From: Ancylobacter novellus
GTDB lineage: Bacteria > Pseudomonadota > Alphaproteobacteria > Rhizobiales > Xanthobacteraceae
Length of the DNA: 32,887 nt
Reading direction: 5' to 3'
NCBI GenBank assembly: GCA_003241485.1
Contig: QFQD01000037.1
Coordinates: forward strand, 1-32,887
This document shows, piece after piece, positions 1-8,464 of this stretch. The translations under genes were made by a program, and so were the position numbers. Each line of letters begins with the position of its first letter. Position 1 is the stretch's first letter. The notes beneath the pieces were generated by a model. It worked only from the letters and a program-made list of their open reading frames with translations, made no database searches and had not been told where the DNA came from.

Positions 1-18
1 CCAGTTCACGGAGAAGGC

Positions 19-609
19 ATGGCAGACGCCACGCGCCCGCGCCTCTATCTCGCCGGTCCCGAGGTGTTCCGGCCTGACGCCGCGGCAGAGGGCGCGCGGC
101 TGCGGCGCCTGTGCGAGGAGGCGGGCGCCGAGGGGCTCTATCCCCTGCAAGCCGAAGGGGCCGACATACGTCACGGTTGCATCGCGCTCATTCATGAAGC
201 CGATGCCGTGGTGGCGAACATCTCGCCCTTTCGCGGCGCGCATATGGATCCCGGCACGGCCTTCGAGATTGGCTATGCCGAGGCGCTGGGCAAGCCCGTC
301 TTCCTATGGTCGTGCGAGCGGCGCACGCTGGCCGAGCGCATCCCGGCCGTGAGCGAAAACCGCGATGCCGACGGACATCTGATCGAGGACTTCGGCAAGC
401 CAGAAAACCTGATGATCGTGCGCGATGGCGCCACGGTGTGGGCCGAGCCGGCCGCGGCCATAGCGGCGGCCGCTGGCATGCTGGCATTCGGCGTGAAGAA
501 TCGCGCCCTGCAGCGCCAGACCCGCCGGTCCGTCATCATCGCGGCGCTTGTGAGCCTGTTTGCCGCACTGCTCGCGGGCATGCTGGCGAACTGGCTGGTG
601 GGCTGGTGA
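19..609 (+). CDS. Nucleoside 2-deoxyribosyltransferase-like protein with C-terminal membrane anchor
   Basis: 196 aa. Family enzymes move 2-deoxyribose between nucleobases or hydrolyse nucleosides. The N-terminal YLAGPEVF motif (residues 10-17) binds the substrate in this family. D77-x-GTAFEIGYA carries the nucleophile-like Glu83, and both family blocks are intact. Beyond the roughly 155-residue core, residues about 171-194 form one hydrophobic segment preceded by RQTRRS, so the enzyme is probably anchored with its catalytic domain in the cytoplasm. An SD-like GGAG at 10-13 supports the first ATG. The upstream neighbour is outside the window. A real substrate cannot be deduced: salvage, nucleotide-pool cleaning and signalling nucleotides are all possible. 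The family call is fairly firm; the anchor is inferred from hydrophobicity. Confidence 0.82.
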   Translation: MADATRPRLYLAGPEVFRPDAAAEGARLRRLCEEAGAEGLYPLQAEGADIRHGCIALIHEADAVVANISPFRGAHMDPGTAFEIGYAEALGKPVFLWSCERRTLAERIPAVSENRDADGHLIEDFGKPENLMIVRDGATVWAEPAAAIAAAAGMLAFGVKNRALQRQTRRSVIIAALVSLFAALLAGMLANWLVGW

Positions 610-650
610 GAGACGTTCCGACACCGGAGGGACGTAGCGGAAAGCGTCTC
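610..650. other. Stem-loop directly after the deoxyribosyltransferase stop
   Basis: GAGACG (610-615) pairs with CGTCTC (645-650). After a 2-nt bulge, TTCCG (616-620) pairs with CGGAA (638-642), leaving a 17-nt loop. There is no T-run after it, so it is not a textbook intrinsic terminator. It may be a weak terminator or a 3'-end stabilising hairpin. Confidence 0.35.
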
Positions 651-761
651 GCAAGGTTCGGGGCCGGGTGATAAAAGGAACACAGGCGGCAGGCGCGCGT
701 TGGCCTGTCGTTCGGCCATTCCGCGGGAATGGCATCTCTCCGCGCAGGAGGAGTGTTCACC

Positions 762-1040
762 ATGCGCCATCTGCTGCTCGCATCCGCCACGGCTGCGGTC
801 CTGACCGGTCTCGCCGGAGGGGCGCAGGCGATCGAGGCGAAGATCCCAGCCCCCTACAATCCGAAGATGGCCTTTACGGGCCCCGTCGTGGCCAACATCC
901 ACACGCGCACCGACGTGCTGCCGCAGGGGCGTCCCTGGTTCCCCTCGCTCGGCCCGAATTACGGGACCTATGAGGATCCGTGGTTCCCGCCAGTGGGCAC
1001 GGTCATCGTTCGCCCGATCAACAACGTGATTCGCAAGTAA
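762..1040 (+). CDS. Small secreted protein, unknown function
   Basis: 92 aa, not recognised. Residues 1-23 form a clear Sec signal peptide: MRH, a hydrophobic stretch of Leu/Ala/Val, and an AQA cleavage site before IEAK. The mature part of about 69 residues is rich in Pro, Gly and aromatics (PWFPSLGPNYG, EDPWFPPVG) and has no cysteine. It is likely a short periplasmic or surface protein. The start is fixed by the strong SD GGAGGAG at 747-753, which rules out the in-frame ATG at 729. The 152-nt gap to the previous gene suggests its own transcript. No function is assigned. Confidence 0.75.
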   Translation: MRHLLLASATAAVLTGLAGGAQAIEAKIPAPYNPKMAFTGPVVANIHTRTDVLPQGRPWFPSLGPNYGTYEDPWFPPVGTVIVRPINNVIRK

Positions 1041-1176
1041 TCTGAACTCTCTTGCGGCTGATCGAGCTGGCCGGCCCGGAACGGCAACGGACACCGGCTG
1101 GCTTGACGGCCATGCGTGCCGGTCTGTTCAATGGGCCGCGAGGCGATCCCTGCGCCGCCCCTATTCGGAGACGGAC

Positions 1177-2436
1177 ATGACCAAGCACGCCGGTATTCCC
1201 GAGACCCTCTCGCACGAGGAACGGCTGGATCGTCTCGGGCAGGTCGCGGTTCAGGTCGGCCTTGGCCTGCGTCCGGGCCAGGAACTGGTGATGACCGCGT
1301 CCATCGACGCGCTGCCGCTCGTGCGCCGCATCACAGACCAGGCCTACAAGGCGGGGGCCAGTCTGGTCACCACCCTGTTCAGCGACGAAGAGGCCATTCT
1401 CTCGCGTTTTCGCAACGCGCCCGATGGCAGCTTCGATGCCGCCAGCGGCTGGCTCTATGAGGGTATGGCGGCGGCGTTCAAGAACGGCGCGGCGCGGCTC
1501 GCCATTTCCGGCGAGAATCCCTCCTTGCTGGCGAATGAGGATCCCGAGAAGGTCTCTCGCGCCAACCGGGCGCGGTCCAAGGCGTATATGCCTGCGCTGT
1601 CCCTCATCGCCGGGTTCGATATCAACTGGACCATCGTTTCCTACGCTTCGCCGGCCTGGGCGAAGGCGATGTTTCCTGACGACCCCGAGGACATCGGCGT
1701 CGCCAAGCTCTGGCACGCCATTTTTGCTGCCTCCCGCGTGGATACGCCGGATCCCATCGCGGCATGGGACGCGCACAATGCCGAGCTTCAGACGCGCACG
1801 GCCTATCTCAATGGAAAGCGTTACGCTGCCCTGCGCTTCCGCGGCCCCGGCACCGACCTCACGGTGGGGCTTGCCGACGAGCATGAATGGGCGGGGGGCG
1901 CTTCCACAGCCAAGAACGGTATTGTGTGCAACGCCAACATCCCCACTGAGGAAGTCTTCACCACGCCGCATAAGGATCGCGTGGACGGTTATGTCGCCAG
2001 CACCAAGCCGTTGTCCTATCAGGGCACACTCATCCAGGACATTGCCGTGCGCTTTGAGAATGGGCGTATCGTCGAGGCAAGCGCACGCACCGGCGCCAAT
2101 GTGCTGAACAAGGTGCTGGAGACCGACGAGGGCTCGCGCCGGCTCGGCGAGGTGGCGCTGGTGCCTCACTCCTCGCCCATCTCAAAGAGCGGGCTGCTGT
2201 TCTACAACACGCTGTATGACGAGAACGCCGCCAGCCACATCGCGCTCGGCCAATCCTATTCCAAGTGCTTCATTAACGGTTCCTCGCTCTCCCCGGCGGA
2301 GCTGGCCGCGCGCGGTGCCAATTCGAGCCTCATCCATATCGACTGGATGATCGGATCGGGTGAGGTGGACGTCGACGGCATCACCGCCGCCGGGGTCGCC
2401 GAGCCGGTGATGCGCAAGGGCGAGTGGGCGGCGTGA
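1177..2436 (+). CDS. Aminopeptidase, M29 (thermophilic metalloprotease AmpS/AmpT) family
   Basis: 419 aa, the usual length for family M29, whose members remove N-terminal residues using two divalent metals. The C-terminal half holds the family's metal-ligand blocks in order: NIPTEEVFTTP, LGEVALV, NTLYDENAASHIALG and IHIDWMIGS. The Glu, Glu, His, His and Asp ligands are therefore all visible. There is no signal peptide, so it should work in the cytoplasm on peptides left by other proteases. An SD-like GGAGAC lies about 5 nt before the ATG. The next gene starts within about 120 nt on the same strand, but nothing links the two functions. Confidence 0.9.
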   Translation: MTKHAGIPETLSHEERLDRLGQVAVQVGLGLRPGQELVMTASIDALPLVRRITDQAYKAGASLVTTLFSDEEAILSRFRNAPDGSFDAASGWLYEGMAAAFKNGAARLAISGENPSLLANEDPEKVSRANRARSKAYMPALSLIAGFDINWTIVSYASPAWAKAMFPDDPEDIGVAKLWHAIFAASRVDTPDPIAAWDAHNAELQTRTAYLNGKRYAALRFRGPGTDLTVGLADEHEWAGGASTAKNGIVCNANIPTEEVFTTPHKDRVDGYVASTKPLSYQGTLIQDIAVRFENGRIVEASARTGANVLNKVLETDEGSRRLGEVALVPHSSPISKSGLLFYNTLYDENAASHIALGQSYSKCFINGSSLSPAELAARGANSSLIHIDWMIGSGEVDVDGITAAGVAEPVMRKGEWAA

Positions 2437-2554
2437 TCGACGCACCCGCCGTACCGATCTGCGCTTTGCCATGCCGCTGAATCGTGATGAATTCACCCCG
2501 CGCCGTGGCCGGGGGCTCCGAGAAAAGCTGGCGCGCGTTCGGGGGGCGTGTCTC

Positions 2555-4663
2555 ATGTGCCGTTGGCAGGCCTGGTGGAAGGGATTGCCGTTTCTGGCGC
2601 TACTCGTGGTCGCGGCGATTGTGTTCTCCCGTGGTCCCATCGAGGAGACGCTGGCTGCCCGCGCCGACTCCCTGTTGGTCAGCATTGGCGAGTCTTGGGC
2701 CCGCGCCAGCTTCGATGGGCGCGATGCGATCCTCGAAGGCGAGGCGCTCTCGGAGGAGGCGCGCGTCAAGGTGCGCGCAGAGCTCGCCCAAATGTCAGGC
2801 GTGCGTGTGGTGGACGATCACACGACGCTGCTGCCCGAGAGGCGCCCTTTCACCTTTGCAGCCATACGCGACGGCTCCAAGCTGCGGCTTGAAGGCTATG
2901 TGCCTTCCCCCTATGCCCGTCGCCGTATCGTTGAGGCGGCCAATCGCATGGCGCCCGGCGTGGTAGTGACCGGCGAAAAGGAGCTGGTGCGGGCGCGTGG
3001 CGTGCCGGCGGGTGACTTCATCGGCATGGTTACGTTCGGCATCAACCAGCTCGCGCGAATGCCGGCAGGGCGCTTCACCATCTCCGACGATGCGTTCTCC
3101 CTTGAAGGGCGAGCGCCGGACTTCACAACCTATGACGAGCTGGAAGTGACGGTGCGCAGCGAATTGCCGGCCGACTTCAAGCTTGCGCGTTTCGCGGTTC
3201 TGCCGCCGACCGTCTCGCCCTTCGTCTGGTCTGCGCGGCGCGAGGCCGACGGCGATGTTGTGCTCGCCGGCTACATTCCTCTCGGCGATGCCCGCCGCGC
3301 ACTGCTCGATATCGTCCGTTCGGCGGTGCCGGGCGCGGCGATTTCGGATCAGCTCCGCCTCGCCGACGGTGCACCGCCGACCGAGGGCTGGCTGAAGGCC
3401 GTGGCCTACGCGCTGGCCCAGCTCGGCCGCCTGCCGGAGGGCAAGGTGTCGCTGTCAGGCACGACGATCTCGATCGAAGGTGCGGCGCCGGACTTCGCTG
3501 CCTATGATGCGCTCGCTGGCGCGCGGCGTTCCGTTCCCGAGGGCTACACACTCACGCGCTTTGCTGTGGAGCCGCCGGCCGTCGCGCCCTTCGTCTGGGG
3601 CGTACAGCGCGGTGCGACAGGGCTTCGCCTGACAGGCTATACTCCGTCGGAAGATGCCAAGCGGGCGCTTCTCGATTCCCTTCGCGCGGGCTTTCCTGGC
3701 GTGCCGATCAGCGACGAAATGCGGATAGCGGCGGGCGGCCCCACGGCAGAGGCCTGGGCCGGCGCCACCGTGTTCGGCGTCACGCAGCTTGCCAAGTTGC
3801 GGACAGGCGCTGTGCGCGGGCGCGGCGCCAACCTTTCCATCACGGGCGAAGCGCTCGATTCTGCGGCCTACAACACCGTCCAGGCGGCGCTGGGCGCGCC
3901 TTTGTCGGGCGGCTTCACCCTTGAGCGCGATGTCCGGCCGCCCGTGGTCTCCCCTTATGTCTTCAGCCTGCGCAAGGATGGCGACGGACTTACCATTTCC
4001 GGCTTCTACCCATCGCTGGCAGACCATGAGGCCCTGGCTGCGTCGGCCAAGCTGGAAATGCTCGGGGCGCCCGTGAATGACGTTTCCGCCATTGCTCTCG
4101 GGGCGCCGGCCGGCTTCGCCGCCGCGGCGCAGGCGGCCCTGAGTGAGCTTGCGCGCCTGGCTTCGGGTGAGGCCCGTTTCGACGACAACAAGCTGCGCGT
4201 GACCGGCACGGCGCTCTACCCCGCGGCGGTCTCCTCGATCGATGCCAAGCTCCGCGCCGCCCTGCCGGCCAACTTCACGCTCGAACTGGCGCTCGACGTT
4301 GCCGCACGGCCGGCGGGGTCGGACAATGCTGCGTGCCAGAGGGCCATCGACGACCTTCTGTCGCGGGGCTCGATTCGGTTCACCGAAAACGGCACTGCCA
4401 TCGCGCCCGCCAGCCTCGGCCTTCTCGACCATGTCGCGGCAGCTGCTGCGGGTTGCTCCGAGGCTTTGCTCGAGATCAGCGTCGAGCCGTCCGGTGAGGA
4501 TGCTTCGCTGGCGGCCATCCGGGCCAAGACGGTGACGGATTATCTCGCTTCTGCCGGCATTTCGTCTGAACGCCTCGTCACCGGAGCGCAGGCCGCCATC
4601 GCCCAGACACATCCGGAGGGCGGTGCCGCCGGTGCGGGGGACCTGCGGGTTATCGTGCGATGA
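2555..4663 (+). CDS. Membrane-anchored repeat protein, BON-like repeats with C-terminal OmpA-like domain
   Basis: 702 aa from this start. Residues about 9-25 form a single N-terminal membrane segment; the rest is probably periplasmic. Four imperfect tandem repeats of about 122-125 residues follow. They are marked by the recurring block SP-F/Y-V-F/W followed by a charged turn and G-Y/F-x-PS (near residues 98, 223, 346 and 468) and by L..L..G.....G...I.G.A in each unit. The repeats look like BON-type lipid or peptidoglycan-associated folds. Residues about 585-702 resemble an OmpA C-terminal peptidoglycan-binding domain, although its conserved binding residues are poorly preserved. The start was chosen because GGGGGG at 2541-2546 sits 8 nt before this ATG; an upstream in-frame ATG at 2471 has no SD. 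Two microprotein genes follow closely. Likely role: linking the inner membrane to the cell wall. This is inference. Confidence 0.7.
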   Translation: MCRWQAWWKGLPFLALLVVAAIVFSRGPIEETLAARADSLLVSIGESWARASFDGRDAILEGEALSEEARVKVRAELAQMSGVRVVDDHTTLLPERRPFTFAAIRDGSKLRLEGYVPSPYARRRIVEAANRMAPGVVVTGEKELVRARGVPAGDFIGMVTFGINQLARMPAGRFTISDDAFSLEGRAPDFTTYDELEVTVRSELPADFKLARFAVLPPTVSPFVWSARREADGDVVLAGYIPLGDARRALLDIVRSAVPGAAISDQLRLADGAPPTEGWLKAVAYALAQLGRLPEGKVSLSGTTISIEGAAPDFAAYDALAGARRSVPEGYTLTRFAVEPPAVAPFVWGVQRGATGLRLTGYTPSEDAKRALLDSLRAGFPGVPISDEMRIAAGGPTAEAWAGATVFGVTQLAKLRTGAVRGRGANLSITGEALDSAAYNTVQAALGAPLSGGFTLERDVRPPVVSPYVFSLRKDGDGLTISGFYPSLADHEALAASAKLEMLGAPVNDVSAIALGAPAGFAAAAQAALSELARLASGEARFDDNKLRVTGTALYPAAVSSIDAKLRAALPANFTLELALDVAARPAGSDNAACQRAIDDLLSRGSIRFTENGTAIAPASLGLLDHVAAAAAGCSEALLEISVEPSGEDASLAAIRAKTVTDYLASAGISSERLVTGAQAAIAQTHPEGGAAGAGDLRVIVR

Positions 4664-4697
4664 GGCGAGAGCAGATGCGGCGCACCCGCGAGGTCAC

Positions 4698-4835
4698 ATG
4701 TGGTTTTTGACGTTCGAGCTCTGGCCCTATCTTCTCGGTGCGCTGGCCCTTGGGCTGGTGACCGGCTGGCGGAGCGGTTGCGCGCGGCCTCGCCCTGAAA
4801 TGGCCGATGAGGATGAGACCGAGGTGGCCCAATGA
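4698..4835 (+). CDS. Single-pass membrane microprotein with acidic tail
   Basis: 45 aa. It starts MWFLTFELWPYLLG, giving one membrane segment (about residues 5-23) that ends in GLVTGWRSGCARPRP. The tail is strongly acidic (EMADEDETEVAQ). The positive-inside rule places the C-terminus in the cytoplasm. It begins 34 nt after the BON/OmpA-like gene, with a weak GAGGT as SD, and its TGA overlaps the ATG of the next microprotein (ATGA). Tight coupling to both neighbours and a coherent TM-plus-tail design support real coding despite the size. I recall similar short Trp-rich membrane proteins after OmpA-like genes in Rhizobiales, but cannot verify this here. Confidence 0.62.
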   Translation: MWFLTFELWPYLLGALALGLVTGWRSGCARPRPEMADEDETEVAQ

Positions 4836-4948
4836 CGCCCTTCGCCATAGAGACGGGTGTGCTGCTGCTACTGGCCTATGTCGCTGGGTGCGTCGGGGGC
4901 TGCTGGCTGCGCCGCGCGTGCACGCGGCGCCAAGCACGCCAGAACTAA
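4832..4948 (+). CDS. Single-pass membrane microprotein with basic, Cys-rich tail
   Basis: 38 aa. Its ATG overlaps the stop of the previous microprotein by 4 nt (ATGA), implying translational coupling. Residues about 8-24 are hydrophobic (GVLLLLAYVAGCVGGCWL). The rest is basic (RRACTRRQARQN). It has three cysteines, two of them in the membrane segment. It resembles its partner in layout (TM, then G/W/C, then Arg) but has the opposite tail charge. The stop lies 10 nt before the convergent lytic transglycosylase gene. Function unknown; a heteromeric membrane complex with the two upstream products is a reasonable guess. Confidence 0.58.
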   Translation: MTPFAIETGVLLLLAYVAGCVGGCWLRRACTRRQARQN

Positions 4949-4958
4949 GGTCGGCCCC

Positions 4959-7244
4959 TCAGAGCCGCGAGCCGCGCAGGTCCGCCTCGATCTGCAGCGT
5001 GTTGCGGCTGCCAAAGCGCGCCTTGTAAATCTGCGCATTCTCCATCACCCGCTGCACATAGTTGCGGGTCTCGGAGAAGGGGATGCGCTCGACCCAGTCG
5101 ATCGGGTCGACCGAAGGGTCCCGCGGGTCGCCATAAGCGGCAATCCACTTGGCGACATTGCCCCGGCCGGCATTGTATCCGGCGAAGGTCAGAATGTAGT
5201 TGTTCTGGTAGTTGTCGAGCAGGCTGCGCAGCTCCGCGGCGCCGAACTGCACGTTGACGCTCGGATTGCTGAGCTGAGCCGGATTGAGCGACACACCCGT
5301 GCGCGAGGCGATGGTGCGGCCCGTGGCCGGCATGACCTGCATGAGGCCCGTCGCACCGGCACCCGAGCGCGCGGCCGGATTGAACATGCTCTCCTGCCGG
5401 GCGATTGCGAACACCAGCGCCCGGTCCACTTCCGTGGTGATCGGGCGATAGTTCGGGATACCGATGGTCGGGAACGCCTCGGCGGCGAGCGGGAAGCCAC
5501 GATTGAGCGCGATCTTGCCGACCGTTGTCATGGTGCGTGCATCGCCATCGGCGCGCGCCAGTTCCGCCAGCATGCCGAGCTGGGCGGCGTCGGGCAGGCG
5601 CTCGGCGAGATCGTAGGCCAGTGCCAGCTGCAGGCTCGACTTGTCGAGCTTCTGCAGCAGCTTGAAGATCATCACGCCCTCGTCGCGGGCGAAGGCGGCG
5701 CGCTGTGCGGCATTTGCGGTCGGCGCGGCAGGAACCTTCACGGTCGGCTGGCCGAGCCGGGCGGCGGCGAGCTGGCCGTAATAGGCCGTGCCGAAATACG
5801 AGGCCTGCTCATATTGCTGGCGCGCATTCGCCGTCGAGCCCAGCGCCTCCCAGGCGCGGCCCTGCCAGTAATAGCCGCGCGAGATGGTGGCGGGGTGCAC
5901 CTGATTCTCGGGCACCTTGGCGAAATACTGCAGGGCGGTCTTCGGATCGTTGAGGAAGCGCAGCGCGATCCAGCCGGAGGTGAACAGCTGGTCTGCCCGC
6001 TTGTGCTCGTCATCGGGGGTAACCGCCTCGCGGGCGACCTTGTAGGCCGTGCGTGCGTCGCCCTTGTCGAGCAGCCCACGCGTGACGAGGCGGCGCTCGA
6101 CCCACCATTCGTCGGTGTCGACGAGCAGATCCGGATCCTTGGGCGCAGACGACAACGTCCGCGCAGCGGCGGCGTGGTCGTCATTGCGCCGCTGCATCTT
6201 GGCGAGCGTGTAGAGATAGGCCGGATCGGAACGCAGCGAGGCCGGAACGGCGGCCAGCAGCTTCGACACGTCGCTCTTGCCCGAGAACAGGGCGATGCGG
6301 GCGCGGGCGAGGGCCGTTACGTCATCACCCGCACGCTGCGCCGCGCGCAGCCCGCGCTCGGCGTCCTCGCGATAAAGCAGCTTGTCGGCCCGGTACTTGT
6401 GGTCCGCCCGCGTCAGGACGCCGCCGAACTCGACCATGACAGTCGATTCGGTATCGGAGGACAGCGCATCCTCCCGCCACGCATCACGAAGCCACGCCGC
6501 ACCCGCCTTCTGGTCGCCGGCGGCGAACAGCGCACGCGCCAGCGCGATCTTGCCCTCACCGGAATAAGGGCGCTGTTCGGCGAAGAAGGCGAGGATGGTC
6601 TGCGGGTCCTTGTTCTCGGCGAACAGCAGATATTCGAGCCGTCGGCGCAGCACGACGGGGGTGGGCAGAGTCGGGTGGGCGCGCAGGATCGCGACCGCAC
6701 GATCGAAGCCGACGTCGCGTGCAGTCACACGCAGGGCCAGCCAGCGAACCAGCGCCTGCGCGCCCGGATCGCGCATCGAATCGGCGATCGCCAGCGCGTC
6801 GGCCGAATTGCCCTGCTCGACGAGCGAGACCGCGCGCTGCAGATCGGCTGGCGCGCCGCCGAGGCTCGGGACGGGCAGGGCGGCACCGGCGGCAGCCGCC
6901 GCAGCAGCCGCGACTGGCTTGGCGGACGTCGCAATCGTCGGCTTCGCGGCCGACTTGGCGGAGGGTTTGGCCGCGGTCTTGCTCTCCGGCTTTTTGGCAG
7001 CAGCCTTCGGCGCCGGCTTGGGAGCAGGCTTTGCCACCGTCTTGGGGGCAGGTTTGGCGGGCGGCTTTGCAGGAGCCGTCTGGGCGATCGCCATAGCGGT
7101 GCCGCCGAGCAACAGGGCGGTCATCAGGGACAAGGCGGTCGCCAAACGGCCCGCCCGCCTGCCGGACATCGTTCCACGAATGCCGGCCACGCCGGGCACA
7201 AGGGTGATGTCCAGATCAGATTTGCCCGAGATCATATCGCTCAT
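4959..7244 (-). CDS. Soluble lytic murein transglycosylase (Slt70-like)
   Basis: 761 aa. It cleaves the MurNAc-GlcNAc bond of peptidoglycan in the periplasm, forming 1,6-anhydro ends. A signal segment lies at about residues 26-55 (RRAGRLATALSL to AMAIAQ). A Lys/Ala/Pro low-complexity linker (56-118) and a long helical superhelix of TPR-like repeats (about 125-590) follow. The C-terminal SLT domain has catalytic Glu618 in RQESMFNP, then GATGLMQVMPATG, NVQFGAAEL and AGYNAGRGNV, all hallmark motifs. The start at 7244 has GGGAG 11 nt upstream; the in-frame ATG for MSGRRAGR would trim the N-terminus before the signal core. The gene converges on the microprotein unit and is divergent from dapA. Confidence 0.88.
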   Translation of the reverse strand: MSDMISGKSDLDITLVPGVAGIRGTMSGRRAGRLATALSLMTALLLGGTAMAIAQTAPAKPPAKPAPKTVAKPAPKPAPKAAAKKPESKTAAKPSAKSAAKPTIATSAKPVAAAAAAAAGAALPVPSLGGAPADLQRAVSLVEQGNSADALAIADSMRDPGAQALVRWLALRVTARDVGFDRAVAILRAHPTLPTPVVLRRRLEYLLFAENKDPQTILAFFAEQRPYSGEGKIALARALFAAGDQKAGAAWLRDAWREDALSSDTESTVMVEFGGVLTRADHKYRADKLLYREDAERGLRAAQRAGDDVTALARARIALFSGKSDVSKLLAAVPASLRSDPAYLYTLAKMQRRNDDHAAAARTLSSAPKDPDLLVDTDEWWVERRLVTRGLLDKGDARTAYKVAREAVTPDDEHKRADQLFTSGWIALRFLNDPKTALQYFAKVPENQVHPATISRGYYWQGRAWEALGSTANARQQYEQASYFGTAYYGQLAAARLGQPTVKVPAAPTANAAQRAAFARDEGVMIFKLLQKLDKSSLQLALAYDLAERLPDAAQLGMLAELARADGDARTMTTVGKIALNRGFPLAAEAFPTIGIPNYRPITTEVDRALVFAIARQESMFNPAARSGAGATGLMQVMPATGRTIASRTGVSLNPAQLSNPSVNVQFGAAELRSLLDNYQNNYILTFAGYNAGRGNVAKWIAAYGDPRDPSVDPIDWVERIPFSETRNYVQRVMENAQIYKARFGSRNTLQIEADLRGSRL

Positions 7245-7568
7245 CGGTTGTTCAACTCCCGGCAAGCCGGCGATGCCTGCATTCCGTCGCAGTCCCGGCC
7301 AGGACTGTTCGGTTCCTTTGTCGCGCGATCTTCTTGACGAATTGCTAACCACAACCGGATGCCGCCAATTCCGTTGTGAAGCCACCCCTGATTGGTATCC
7401 TCCCAACCCGGCAAAACAGGGGCAGGGTGCCGCAGCGGCGCAGCTTTGCCAAGAGAAGCGGCAAATCGCCCTTTCTTCCGAGCCGCCGACGCGATATCTG
7501 ATGGCCCCTTCGCCGCATCGCGCGATCCGCGACGCGCGACAATGATGAGAAATCTCCAGGAGCGCACC
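7245..7568. promoter_or_regulatory. Divergent intergenic region between the transglycosylase gene and dapA
   Basis: 324 nt with no convincing gene. It must hold both leader regions. Small inverted repeats are visible: CAGTCC/GGACTG (7290-7295, 7302-7307) in the transglycosylase leader; CCCCTG/CAGGGG (7385-7390, 7417-7422); and TTTGCC/GGCAAA (7445-7450, 7460-7465) in the dapA leader. A TTGACG hexamer at 7332-7337 has no good -10 box 17 nt downstream. No lysine riboswitch architecture was recognised. Confidence 0.4.
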
Positions 7569-8459
7569 ATGCCTCATCCGCTGCCCTTCCGTGGATCCTT
7601 CACGGCGCTCGTGACGCCGTTCCGCGATGGCAAGCTGGACGAGAAAGCGTTCCGCAGCCTCGTGGACTGGCAGATCGAGGAAGGCATCCACGGCCTCGTG
7701 CCCGTCGGCACGACCGGTGAGAGCCCGACCGTGTCGCATGACGAGCACAAGCTGGTGGTCGAATGGACGGTCGCCCAGGCGGCCGGCCGCCTGCCGGTAA
7801 TCGCCGGTGCCGGCTCGAACAACACCATCGAAGCCATCGACCTTGCCCGCCATGCCGAGAAGGCCGGGGCGGACGCGGTGCTCGTCGTCACGCCTTATTA
7901 CAACAAGCCGGGCCAGGAAGGCCTGTACCAGCACTACAAGGCGATCAACGACGCAATCGGCATTCCGATCTACATCTACAACATCCCCGGCCGGTCGGTG
8001 ATCGACATGTCGGTGGAGACGATGGCGCGGCTGTTCGAGCTGAAGAATATCGTCGGCGTGAAGGATGCGACCGCGAACCTTGCGCGTGTCAGCCAGCAGC
8101 GCGAGGTTCTGGGCCCGACGTTCAACCAGCTCTCGGGCGAGGATGCGACGGCGCTCGGTTTCATGGCGCATGGCGGCCACGGGTGCATCTCGGTCGCCTC
8201 CAACGTTGCGCCCAAGCTCTGCTCGCAGCTGATGAACGCCTGCATCGCCGGTGACTACAGCGCGGCGCTGGAGATTCAGGACCGGCTTTTCCCGCTGTTC
8301 CAGGCGCTGTTCGTTGAAACCAACCCGAGCCCCACCAAATATGCCCTGAGCGTGCTCGGCAAGATCGCCGACGAAGCCCGCCTGCCGATGGTGCCGGTGA
8401 GCGAGAAGACCAAGCTGGTCGTCCGCGATGCCATGCGGCATGCGGGCCTGATCAACTGA
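7569..8459 (+). CDS. dapA: 4-hydroxy-tetrahydrodipicolinate synthase
   Basis: 296 aa, standard length. It condenses pyruvate with aspartate semialdehyde, the first step of the lysine and meso-diaminopimelate branch, in the cytoplasm. The Schiff-base lysine is Lys165 in GVKDATANL. The active-site GTTGES (47-52), VTPYYNKP and Tyr137 in IYIYNIPGRS are all present. AGGAG ends about 8 nt before the ATG and decides the start against a longer upstream reading. smpB follows after 40 nt on the same strand. Lying divergent from a lytic transglycosylase puts two cell-wall functions back to back, which may be chance. Confidence 0.96.
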   Translation: MPHPLPFRGSFTALVTPFRDGKLDEKAFRSLVDWQIEEGIHGLVPVGTTGESPTVSHDEHKLVVEWTVAQAAGRLPVIAGAGSNNTIEAIDLARHAEKAGADAVLVVTPYYNKPGQEGLYQHYKAINDAIGIPIYIYNIPGRSVIDMSVETMARLFELKNIVGVKDATANLARVSQQREVLGPTFNQLSGEDATALGFMAHGGHGCISVASNVAPKLCSQLMNACIAGDYSAALEIQDRLFPLFQALFVETNPSPTKYALSVLGKIADEARLPMVPVSEKTKLVVRDAMRHAGLIN

Positions 8460-8464
8460 GGGCA

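Noticed and set aside
4857..7337. Plus-strand frame of over 800 codons across the transglycosylase
   Set aside because: Arg/Gly-rich composition with no domain; antisense shadow of a gene with all Slt motifs.
7385..7465. Lysine riboswitch or leader-peptide attenuator before dapA
   Set aside because: Only short unrelated inverted repeats are visible; no riboswitch core or Lys-rich leader ORF was found.
4959..8441. A very long minus-strand reading frame (over 1100 codons) covering the transglycosylase and running antisense through dapA
   Set aside because: The part beyond 7244 lies over the clear dapA gene and has no family features. It is an open frame caused by high GC codon use; the transglycosylase signal peptide marks the true start.
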